Assembly (NCBI GenBank): GCA_023333565.1
Contig: JAJKFH010000770.1
Span: forward strand, 682,001-746,000
Direction: 5' to 3'
Length of the DNA stretch: 64,000 nt
DNA from: Puffinus mauretanicus
Lineage: Eukaryota; Chordata; Aves; Procellariiformes; Procellariidae
Below the pieces are notes generated by a model. That model was not told where the DNA came from, made no database searches, and worked only from the letters and a program-made list of their open reading frames with translations. The position numbers and the translations under genes were made by a program. Below are positions 1 through 18,961 of this stretch, piece after piece. Numbering within the stretch: position 1 is the first letter of the stretch; each line of letters begins with the position of its first letter.

Positions 1-417
1 TTAATGCTGTGAAAAAGCTTCTTCTAGAACAGAGTATGCACAGTTTTGTTTCTTTTTTTAAACACCTTTTTTAATGCCCTGTTCAGCAGAAACTAGTTAG
101 ATTAATTTCTAGGACACCTCAAAAAAAGGTCTTCAGAATCAACCACAGCAGGAACTGCTGCCCAGTAGTACCGACGTAGCAGCACCAAACCAAGTACTAA
201 GTTCACCTTTACTAAAGTCACATTACACAGGCTTGCATAAACCAGTACTTGGGTTACACAAACCTACTTCCCTAGAACCAGAGTAGAAATCAATCCATTT
301 GTGCACAACAAGCTTCCTGGATTCAGGTGCTGAAGTGGGTTCTCATCTGCTCTATGCCAACTCAAGCAGTTATTTCCTATTAACACACATCTTGTCTTCA
401 TAACAGTGGTCACTCAC
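1..417 (-). other. CSDE1: CSDE1 intron (partial)
   Basis: Intronic sequence following the GTGAGTGA donor just left of 418. No CSD5-like (FGFINYE) coding stretch is found in it, so the next exon is beyond the window edge. Nothing else recognised. Confidence 0.8.
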
Positions 418-10050
<9,633 letters not shown>

Positions 10051-12315
10051 CTGTTTAAAAGAAAGCATAGGGGGAAAAAAGACACAAAAACCACTCTACT
10101 TAAGATAAGTTTCCTTTCTCCATACCCACATAACAGAGTAACAAACACAAAGAGCTTGTGGAAGTTATTGTAACAAGAAAATTCTAAACATTTTTAAAAT
10201 AGAGCAAGAATATCAAAATAGTCAAGCTTTTGTAAAACAGTAATCCTTAAAATTTAGACAGGCAATATATTTATAAAATGGGCCAGAAACACAACACCAA
10301 AATAAAGCTTGCTTAGACCAAAACAAACTTCTGACCTCAAAGTACCCCCACATTCACTATTTCACATCACAGCCTGAAAACATCTTAAGTTCTGCTCTTC
10401 CAAATGAAACAGGTAATTAGGTAAATGCAACAGTAATGAACCAACAGAATTACGTTCACCTGCCTGCAAAGTTTGTCCCTAGTTTGTTTGTTCAGTCTTT
10501 CATACTTAAAAAATGGTTTAAAGTATTTAAACGTTTTTGCACAGTTACGGAATTAATACCCAGAATTAAACTAACATTTCTGTGGCTTTTTGATGTGCAA
10601 GTCTCATTTTTAAAGCAAGCCATTTCCATTTACAGGTTAGCAATTAAATTAGTTGAAATGTATTACACCTCACCAAACACTTTAATTCAAGAAAGACTAC
10701 TGAAGCAACCCTCCCCCCTCCCCAAACAGTCAATATGCATCTTAAAATACAGTATTGGAGGGTTTTATTTGCTGCAGTTTCCAGAGTATTTATTTTGGAA
10801 ACAGAATGAGCCTATATCTGTTCTCTGCTTTCTTGCTGCATCAAGCAGAAGAGATCCAAAATTAGTCAGCAATATGTTTAGTGGAGATCAAAGACATCTG
10901 AGCAACTTGTAAAATGGTCATGCTTCTTACTCTAATACAGACATTGAGCTATGCAACATATTAAAAGGTATTGTTACAGGACGTCTTCTTATGCTGTTTG
11001 GAAATCAGTTTAAAAGTGATCAAAGAGCATCACTCCAACATATAAACCCTCATCTTTTGAGGAAGGCAACCTTAGGACATTCCATACACAAGAAGATGCC
11101 CTTGTGGGAAGGCAACAGCTGAAGTGTTTGATTTAAGCCATCCTAGAGTTTGAAATACTTTTCAAAAGTAAATTGGCCCTGCTAGTAGGGTGGCTGGGGG
11201 AAGCGAAAATGATATAAAATGATTATACCTTTTCCCAGGAGAATAATAGGCAAGACCATTAACCCATTCTGAAAGCTCAGATCAGTGTGACAAATGTTTT
11301 TCGCAAGTCATTTACAAAATGGCCACTTCACATCTTTGATACAACTTAAGTACATAAACACACACGCACCCCTGCCACAGACGTTAAGTAACAGACTACA
11401 ACTAAAGGTACATCAGATACAGAAAATGACAAAAATCTATCAAGTTCAGAATAGCCTATTGTAGGATTAGAAAACCACACTGCTGTAATCTCTGGCTCAA
11501 AGACTACCATTGCATCATACCATTTGAACAGTCTGAGTTTAAAGCAGCATTAGTAGTATAACACAAAGAACTCATCATCAACCATCGAAAGCCTGACAAC
11601 TTAAGTTCAAACAAAGATACACTCCTCAAGGTGGCACTAAAATTTGCTGCAGAGAGAAAGATACATGATAAAATCGGCAGTCTTTCCAGATGCCTGTCAT
11701 ACTCCTAAACCTGTTCAAACATAATGTTGTAACAGAGCGTAATAAAAATCAAACACAACATCCATTTATACCTATCATCAGGAGTATTGTCATAAAACTT
11801 TAAGAAACTTCCAGTAATAGGCTACAAGCTATTAATGTGCAAACAAGACTTGCTTGGACCCACAATATAGTGGTTATATACTGGACCACAACGACTACCT
11901 GACTGTGCTGCCCACTGCCAACAGTTCACTCCCAACAGTTGACTTTTAACACAGCTGACCTGTCAGTTTACAAGAGTAAGAACTACGAACCCTACCAAAA
12001 CAAGTACTCAGAGGAAGAAAAAAAAAACTGTGCAGTAAGATTTAAAGACGACTAAACAGTTTTTTGAAAAAAAGGGACTGGAACCACAACGCTACCGTTA
12101 CTGGAAGAGAGAAACATTAATAACCAGCTCTCTAGGGTTATTGTTAAATAAAACCATATTGCAGGTACTATTAATTCGTCATACTACTACTAAACCAACA
12201 TAACAGCATAACTGCAAAAAAAAAAAACTAACAAAACCCACACCCTTCTGTTGACAACTTGTTTCCTATTAAGTTTAGAAATATATATAACTCTTTATAT
12301 AACACATGCACCAAC

Positions 12316-12399
12316 CTCGCAGTGATATTCAAATATTGCACTTTCAGTAGTATTAGCCGATTCTGCTGTTTCAGCACAAGTTTCTAAGGATGAAAACTG
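12316..12399 (-). other. Possible CSDE1 alternative 5' cassette exon (84 nt)
   Basis: On the CSDE1 strand a 70-nt unbroken pyrimidine tract is followed by TTAATAATAG and then an 84-nt segment with no stop in the frame that would join the MSFDPN exon. It encodes 28 residues (QFSSLETCAE... ending FEYHCE) and finishes at GAG followed by GTTGGT, a weak donor. Because the first coding exon starts exactly at ATG, inclusion would fuse in frame. Mammalian CSDE1 has a longer N-terminal isoform joined at this same boundary (recalled), but the sequences are not obviously homologous. A stop-free stretch this short is not significant on its own. Confidence 0.25.
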
Positions 12400-12407
12400 C
12401 TATTATT

Positions 12408-12428
12408 AAAAAAAAAAGAAGAAAAAAG

Positions 12429-12466
<38 letters not shown>

Positions 12467-12477
12467 AAGAAAAAAGA
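12408..12477. repeat. Homopurine tract with (GA)14 core
   Basis: Seventy consecutive purines on the plus strand, with an uninterrupted GA dinucleotide run at about 12435-12462 flanked by A/G mixtures. On the CSDE1 transcript this is a polypyrimidine tract immediately upstream of an AG, so it could act as a strong splice-acceptor tract or PTB-binding site. Confidence 0.95.
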
Positions 12478-15400
12478 TAGCAAGAGAACGTGATCTATCA
12501 AGCTAATAGAGAATACAAGTGCTGCTGCCCTGGGCAGTTTCAATACAGCACTGGAGAAAACAAAGACTACTAGCAGCGTTGGGACGTGCTCTTTCGAAGC
12601 TGTTGAGTAGGCACAAACTTCTTGTTTCAGATCAAGCCTTGTATCTTCAGTGTAAGTTTCCTCTTCTTTGGTCTTGAGTTATTATTACGATGTGGTATAT
12701 TCTTTTCCTGATCTGAACTTGAAGCAGCAGTTTCAGGTGGTAAATTCTGTTCTGTTCCACTTCATACTGGAGAAAGGAAAAAGACACACACTAAGTATCA
12801 CCTTAAAAGAAATTATACATCAGTCCTAGGTGTTCCTACAAACAAGGTGCATTTCGTCTGCCTTAATACTGTAGGTTTGATCCATGCTAGGTAAGACTGT
12901 TTTGCAGATGTATTTAGCATTCCCATTTTCGGTTTTGTTTTCCAAGAAACTCTACCTCCAAGTCAGTGATATGGTATTTCCAATTTTACACTCTTCAGAT
13001 GCAGTTAGGCATTTCAGAAAAGGTCCCAGTTTGTACAATTAAAACAGCAAGTTCATTTTGATGAACAGCAGCATCATTTAATGCAAGTCTTAGTCCTCTC
13101 ATCAATAACTTTATATGGGTGCTGACTCATAATTTAATTAGTAAGTGCATGCACAGACCTTCAGAGTAGCAATAGGGTGTATGTGTGGGGACGACGACTT
13201 AGAATTTCCTGATAATTTTTGTTCCAAAAGGTAAGTCAAGGACTAGCAATACCTGAAGCACCTTTAGCTTTGTGTAAAAATAAACTTCTCCGTTACATGT
13301 ACAGATGCTGTATACCTGTCCTACACAGACCACACGCGCCCTGGCATAGCATGTAAAATAATTGCAGAGCCATTCTCTGGACTTCTTAAAACAGTGTTTG
13401 CAAAATGTTGATTACATATAGATAATATTTGTGTAGATAACATAACAGAGAAGCCTCTCTGCAACAGTAACTAGATAATAATTCTCTCCTAAAGTTTTCC
13501 AGTACCACTTTGTGTTTTCATGAGAAAGCGGTTTAGACAAACTGCCACCTACCACATAAAACTGAAACCTTACAGAAACAGAAGCTTTTTTTGAAGAGAA
13601 ATAAAATCAAGTTTTGATTTGAGTTTGATGGTTACTCAGTAGATACAGAAAAAAATGGGGAGAAGATTTTTGTGGACAAAAGCTGCTAAGAAGCAATAGA
13701 GCGATGAATCTGTGGATAAACTAGCATGCTATGCAGTAAACTAAAGGTATGAAGTATCAGAGCACAACTCTTCCCCAAGTTGTTCCACAAGTCCCACACC
13801 AAATGAGCAAAAATATGGACAAAGCCTATTTCCCCACTGTAGAGGGAAAGTGAATTTCACAATTTACATTGCGCTTTGAATTCCCTTTAGTGAACTTGAA
13901 AGAATCAACTTAAGTGACTGAAACATGAATGCAAAGACATTTAACTCTCATCACAGTGAAAATGCTGACTGCAGTCAGCTATTACAAATAAGAACTCTAA
14001 ACCCCAAAAGCACACAATGGCTGTATGCAAACTCATCACCCAGTTTTCACAGAAGTTTGTATTTCAATGACCTCTCCTTCAGATCAAGGATCTTCCTTTA
14101 GTCACCACTCTGAAGAACTTTCAGCTGAAATAAGTGTTCTTGTCAGACCATTACACATACATGAATGAGACTAAATAAGAAACTGGATGAGGGCAGTACA
14201 AACCAGTATCTGGTATGAAAGGTTTGCAGTGAAAGATTCAATTATAAAAAATATAAATCAGAAGACACAAAGCTATTGCAAAAATAACAGGATGACTAGA
14301 CTTTTCACATACCTCTGTATTAGATTCAGGCAACCGTTACCACAATCTCTTTCACGATAGTATTATTTTTTGGACAGCATTTCAGATCTCAAATGAGCAT
14401 CCCCCGACCAAGTTCAGGAGGAATGAAGCAGGCATACACTGTATCTCAGGACCTGCACAGAGACACTTAGAATCTTCTTATTCATGTACTTCTCTCTCAT
14501 CTAATTAGACTAATATTATTAGAGCTCTGCTAGAGCTGTAACTTGTATCATATTACATTTCTCATTTTTCGGGGCATAGAATAGATTACATTTTCATAAA
14601 ATAATCAGAACACCTCTTCTGCCCAAAGATGACTAAAGCTAATTTTGTAAAGTAATGGAATAAGGCATAAGCTTTTCCCTTAAAGGCCAGTTCGATTTAA
14701 CAAGATTGGATTACTACACTTAGGTTACTGGAAAAAAAAAATGGGGTTGTCTCGCAAGCATAACTCAAGTTTAAAAAAAAAAAACCACAACTCACCGTGT
14801 GTGTCTGCCTCAAATTCTTTACTTTTTAATTCAGCTACTATAAATACTCCTCCAAATGGTAAACACCCTAAGCAGCTGCCCAAGCCCCCAAGTCACACTG
14901 GGTTCTGCTTTTGTGTATTTACAGCTGAAAGGATTAATGCAAAGACAGGAAAGAGCTGCACAAGTCCTGTTCTTGAAGTCTTTCAGGTGCAGATTTTGCT
15001 AAATGACAGTAAGTCACATAAAGCTGTTCACAGCTAGAAACCATTTATACAGCCTTAACAGTAGAACCTGTTGGATTACAAAAACTGTTTTGTTTACCAT
15101 TTTCTTCACAAGAAAAGGTAACTGCAAGAACACGTATTTTACTGGATTAGAACATGTGCTTCTAGAAATAGCCATCTCTTGCATGACTAAGATCAAATGT
15201 CGTAAAGATAAAACTTTATATTTTCGGTACACATGCACAACACAGCTATTAGATGATACTCGGAGATAAAGCTATTCCATATCTTTTCAGATGAATATCG
15301 GAAAGCAGTACTGAACACTAGCTCTTGAGCACCCCAACCAATAAATGACAGCTACAAGAACAGCTAATAACATTCACTAGATTAGTGAAGTCACTTTTAC

Positions 15401-16099
15401 GTCAAAAAAATACATCTATGGCGGGGGGGGGCAGAATTAAAGAACTTCCAAGGACATCTGTGAAGGCATATATACATATCGAATCTTTTTTTTTTAAATC
15501 GTAAAAACAAAAATCCGTTTCCTTTTAATGGGTCTGGACCTTGGGGAAGAGCCCTGTGCTCGTTATTAATCCAGACAACAGAAAACTGGACCCAGATCGA
15601 TAGAGACCCGTCGCGGGCCTTCAGGAGGGGCCTGCGGCACAGTAAGCTCCGAGCGCCCGGCGCGGCCCTCCCGGCGGCCCTGCTCCCCGCGCTGCAGCAA
15701 GATGGTGGCCGCGGAGCGGAGTGGCGGGCCGCGCCGAGGGGCGGTGCCAGCCACCCCAGCCAGCCGCGCGCTGAGCGGGGGCTGCCGTGTGCGGGAGGCG
15801 GCCGGCCGCGGCCTACACTATGACAGCGCAAAGGCCGGAAAGGGGCCGCGCCGGGCGCCGCCGCTTCGCGGCCCAGGCGAAGGGCGGGCGCGGCCGAGCG
15901 AGTGCCCGCCCCGCCGCCCTCCCCGCACACAAAGGGGGGCGATGGCGGCCGCTCCCCCACACACAAAGGGATGGGGGCCTCGTCTCCGCGCCGGGTGGGG
16001 CTGCGCGCGCAGCACGCCGGGAGCCGCTGTCCGCCACCGCCCCTCCACGGCGGCCGCGCCAGCCCGTCCCCAGGAGTCCTAGCGCCGAGGCCCCGCCCG

Positions 16100-16325
16100 G
16101 GGCCTGCCGGGACCCGTAGTCCCCCCGGCACCGCCCCCGGCCAGCGCGCGGCCTGCCGGCCTGCAGGCCCCAGCAGCCCCCGCGGCCCGCTGGGCCGCGC
16201 AGCGCTCCGGGAAAGCGAGTTCCAGCGCCGCCGCGGCCCCGCCTGCGCAGTCGGGGGGAACCCCGGCCCCCAGGAGCCCCGGCGGCAGGGCGTCTGCCCG
16301 CAGGACGCCGGGAAGCGTAGTGCGC
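16100..16325 (-). promoter_or_regulatory. Two ZNF143-like (SBS) elements about 200 bp apart
   Basis: On the minus strand, ACTACGCTTCCCGGCG (within 16303-16321) and ACTACGGGTCCCGGCAGG (within 16102-16120) both follow the ACTAC-NNN-TCCC-NG pattern of ZNF143/Staf sites. They fall inside CSDE1 intron 1, which suggests a second start site or a promoter-proximal enhancer in the island. Confidence 0.5.
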
Positions 16326-16620
16326 ACGCCGCCACGGCCCAGCACCCCGCGGGCACCGGTACTCCGTGTCCAAGAGCGGCGGCCTAGTAGGCAGGCGTCC
16401 GCCCTCCTCCTCCGGCCACCGCACTCCGCGCAGCCGAGGAGAGGTTCCAGGCACCTTTACCCCGCCAGGACCGCTGCGACAAGAGATGAGCGGGGGGCGG
16501 ATCCAGAGGTGCCCTCTGCCTCTTTCGCCGACTCTCGGGGGCCCCAGCGTCCCCTCACGTGCGCGGGCGCCGTCTGGGCAGCGGCGGGAGCCGTCGGCGC
16601 CTGCCGCGGATCGTACTCAC

Positions 16621-16680
16621 CCCAACAGCTCAGCGCCCCCGCTCCAGCGCCGCCATGAGCAGCACGGCACAGCACGTAGG
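16621..16680 (-). other. CSDE1: CSDE1 non-coding exon 1 (5' end approximate)
   Basis: On the minus strand the sequence reads ...GAGCTGTTGGG followed by GTGAGTACG, a near-perfect splice donor, so the exon ends at 16621. The transcription start is inferred as lying about 20-40 bp downstream of the TCTCGCGAGA element. The exon carries a complete short upstream ORF. Exact start unknown without transcript data. Confidence 0.6.
16630..16656 (-). promoter_or_regulatory. Upstream ORF in CSDE1 exon 1 (8 codons plus stop)
   Basis: ATGGCGGCGCTGG begins a frame encoding MAALERGR, then TGA, wholly inside exon 1. The ATG lies in CATGGCGGC, which also resembles a YY1 core, so the site may be a promoter element rather than, or as well as, a translated uORF. 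Confidence 0.45.
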
Positions 16681-16693
16681 AATAAATCCCGGC

Positions 16694-16705
16694 CTCTCGC
16701 GAGAG
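16694..16705. promoter_or_regulatory. TCTCGCGAGA palindromic promoter element
   Basis: Perfect 10-bp palindrome TCTCGCGAGA just upstream of the inferred CSDE1 start. This is a well-known core element of TATA-less CpG-island promoters, linked to ZBTB33/BANP-type factors. An NRF1-type TGCGCATGCGCG site follows at 16756-16767. No TATA box is seen. Confidence 0.7.
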
Positions 16706-16755
16706 CGCCAGGGCGGAGCCGCGCCTGCGCCGAGAGGAGCTCAGCGGCTGCCTGG

Positions 16756-16767
16756 TGCGCATGCGCG
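16756..16767. promoter_or_regulatory. NRF1-type site
   Basis: TGCGCATGCGCG matches the NRF1 consensus YGCGCAYGCGCR except at the last base, and lies about 80 bp upstream of the inferred CSDE1 start. Confidence 0.6.
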
Positions 16768-17003
16768 CCTGGCAACCGGCCGGCCGCCCGGCCACGCGCA
16801 ACAGTTTCTGCGCGCGCGGCAGAGGCTCTGCCGCCTCAGGGGAGCCCTGGCTGCCGCGGCCCGCCCGGCTCTGCCCCGCGCGGGCGCGGGAAGAGGAGGC
16901 AGGACCGCGGCCACAGGACGGCTTGATTGGCACGGCCCCCCCGCGGGCACGCCGCGGAGCGCTGGCCGCGGCCCTACCGGCGGGTGAGAGCGCAGAGCGG
17001 CAG

Positions 17004-17042
17004 CCGCTGCCGGCACCCGCTGCCGGCACCCGCTGCCGGCAC
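17004..17042. repeat. 13-bp tandem repeat, 3 copies
   Basis: CCGCTGCCGGCAC occurs three times without mismatch at the upstream edge of the CSDE1 CpG island. Confidence 0.9.
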
Positions 17043-17109
17043 CCCTCGGCCGCTGCCCGGCGCCGTGCGCTGGGGAGCCCTGCTCCCTGCGGCCGAAACC
17101 TGGGTACAG

Positions 17110-18961
17110 GGAAGGCAGAGGCGCTAGGAAGGGAGACGAGCACTGCTGTCTGCTGAGTCCACAGCCAGTTGAAGCAACAGAGGGAGACGCTTTGTGTCTG
17201 GTCAGTCCTGAAGCTCGAGTCCAGTTTTCAGCACGAGCTAAGGTCTTCTGAAAATGCCCAGCAGCCCGTAAGAATAAGCTACAATCGGACATTTACAGTC
17301 ACAGATTCCATACTTGCAGATCCCAAATAGGACAGATGCAAATGGAACACATTTAAACTTCCCCTGCTAATTATGGCCCACTAATTAATAATAAACTCAT
17401 AACTTAGTTTCCCCTTTTCCAGGCTGCACAGCAACTAGCCAATTAGAGGAACGTTAACCTACACTAGGATAATGAAGGTAAAAGTGCATCATCACAGGCA
17501 TTTCAGATGACGTTAATTTAAAAGAGAAAAAATGCAACATTTTTGGTCATTGTAATATTTCATTCAGGCAAGGTAAAAATTAGAGGGGGTGCAAAAGGCT
17601 TGGGTACATGCAGAACAGACAGAATTGTCCCCAGAATTCAGAAAACAGAATACACTCGAAAAATACTGCCCATCAGGTTTTTTTATTCCTTCTTAACACA
17701 ATTTCTACCAAACAATCTTGCCAAATATTCCAAACGGTTGCAAGAAAATGTCCCTTAATAAGCCCAGGAACGTAAATCACCTTCTGCATCTATCAGAATT
17801 TTCACTTGGGAAAAAGCGGCATAAAAATTTAAACTATTACTGAAAATGAGATGTTTACTGTTCTTGGAGGATTATTCTTTGATCACAGGTAAGAAAGACA
17901 GAAATCTTTATATAAAAATGTCATTAAAAATATCACAATATTGATACATTCCTACAACACTGCAACTCTTATTTCACTCAATATAGGATTCTGCAATAAC
18001 TACGTAACATCTTCACTAGACTTACCTGTGATGTAACATTAAAAACACGTCTATGTGGTTGGTTTTGGTTTAGTTTTGAGGGAAACCTCAGCTCACTCTT
18101 CCTGAAGTCCAAAATGGTGGGAGGCCAAAGAGCTTTGATCTGAAAGTGCTGTGTTCTGTGCAGGGTTTGAGTGCACCACCTTCAGATCAGAGCTAGCCAG
18201 TACCCACATACATTGGAGCAATGGGTAAAGCCAGAACAGGTTTACCCATAAAAAAAAATTAGTCAGGTATCAGTCAATGTCCTTCAAAAATGCACAGGTG
18301 TCAGAAAGGGTCATCCACTCTTGATTTTCACCCCTAAATCAAGGTAAAGTATGCTCCTTATATGAGTTACTATTTAAAGTGCTCTGTTGGCTATCTGCTG
18401 TTCTCTTGATCTGCTTCCAAGCAGTTGTCCAAATAACGATGTTAACCCAGCCAAATACCGAGTGTTAGCTCTTCAAAGCAAAACAAAAGCTCTGTGTGCC
18501 CACCTTGTGCAGGCAGAGCAAAATGTGTACCTACCATTTGCAATGTAGTTTTTGAATAATCTCTTATTCCTTCTATCAAATAATCACAACCTGTATTATG
18601 TTCTCTAGCTACTGACAAGGTGGATTTAAGTGCAATCTGCACAGTTGGAATTATTAACTAAAGCTCATAAAAATAACAAACGGGAGAGGAAATAAACTAT
18701 CACAAGAGAGTACACATCATAAATACTTCATTGTTAAGCATCTCTATGCTGCAATTACTAAGACGGAGCAGCAATGCAAGCCTTTGCCATCAAGAGTATG
18801 TAATTTCAGAAAAATGCAGAGAAAACAGCCCACGCATTTTGAAAGAGATAAAACAAATATACAAGGAAACACCTGAAAAAAACAGATCAAAACCCATCCG
18901 TGTAGGGTAGTTTCATAATAGTCTCTGAAGTGAAGATTTGGAGATAAGGTTATTTTGTGAC
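17110..18961 (-). other. SIKE1: SIKE1 3'-UTR / interval between SIKE1 and CSDE1
   Basis: About 1.85 kb separates the SIKE1 stop from the CSDE1 promoter island. The proximal part is expected to be SIKE1 3'-UTR on the minus strand. The only AATAAA I noticed on that strand is at 17682-17687, which would give a UTR of about 1.3 kb. No other gene or repeat recognised. Confidence 0.5.
17682..17687 (-). terminator. SIKE1: Candidate SIKE1 polyadenylation signal AATAAA
   Basis: TTTATT on the plus strand reads AATAAA on the SIKE1 strand, about 1.28 kb past the stop and about 0.6 kb before the CSDE1 CpG island. No transcript evidence is available. Confidence 0.4.

Larger units (their letters stand above)
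10051..16620 (-). other. CSDE1: CSDE1 intron 1 / 5'-UTR interval (about 6.6 kb)
   Basis: AT-rich sequence between the non-coding first exon (16621) and the first coding exon (10050). It holds a pure purine tract at 12408-12477, a possible 84-nt cassette exon at 12316-12399, and the distal part of the CpG island (about 15.6-16.6 kb) with ZNF143- and YY1-like motifs. The longest plus-strand open frame (10436-10912, 158 codons) shows no recognisable domain or gene structure. No repeat family is recognised here. Confidence 0.6.
15570..17110. promoter_or_regulatory. CSDE1: CpG island covering the CSDE1 promoter
   Basis: About 1.5 kb of very GC- and CpG-rich DNA in an AT-rich surround. It contains non-coding exon 1 of CSDE1 (near 16621-16680), a TCTCGCGAGA palindrome, an NRF1 site, two ZNF143-like elements, a YY1-like CAAGATGGTGGC at 15698-15709, and a threefold 13-bp tandem repeat. 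Long open frames on both strands here are composition artefacts. Confidence 0.9.

Noticed and set aside
1..417. Search for NRAS or the CSDE1 C-terminal exons at the left edge
   Set aside because: No RAS motif and no fifth cold-shock domain found on either strand; both must be outside the window.
10436..10912. 158-codon plus-strand open frame in CSDE1 intron 1
   Set aside because: No domain, no initiation or promoter context, amino-acid mix typical of translated AT-rich intron.
12630..12775. Stretch on the CSDE1 strand encoding a Ser/Lys-rich peptide (SSSDQEKNIPH...PKKRK) after a TTTCTCCAG acceptor
   Set aside because: It loosely resembles an N-terminal extension of mammalian CSDE1, but I found no donor that keeps frame to the next candidate or coding exon, and the frame soon hits a stop. 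It could be 5'-UTR at most.
15397..17292. Many long open frames on both strands (up to 319 codons)
   Set aside because: They lie in the CpG island, overlap each other in several frames, show only low-complexity Arg/Pro/Ala/Gly composition and match no family. They reflect scarcity of A/T-rich stop codons.
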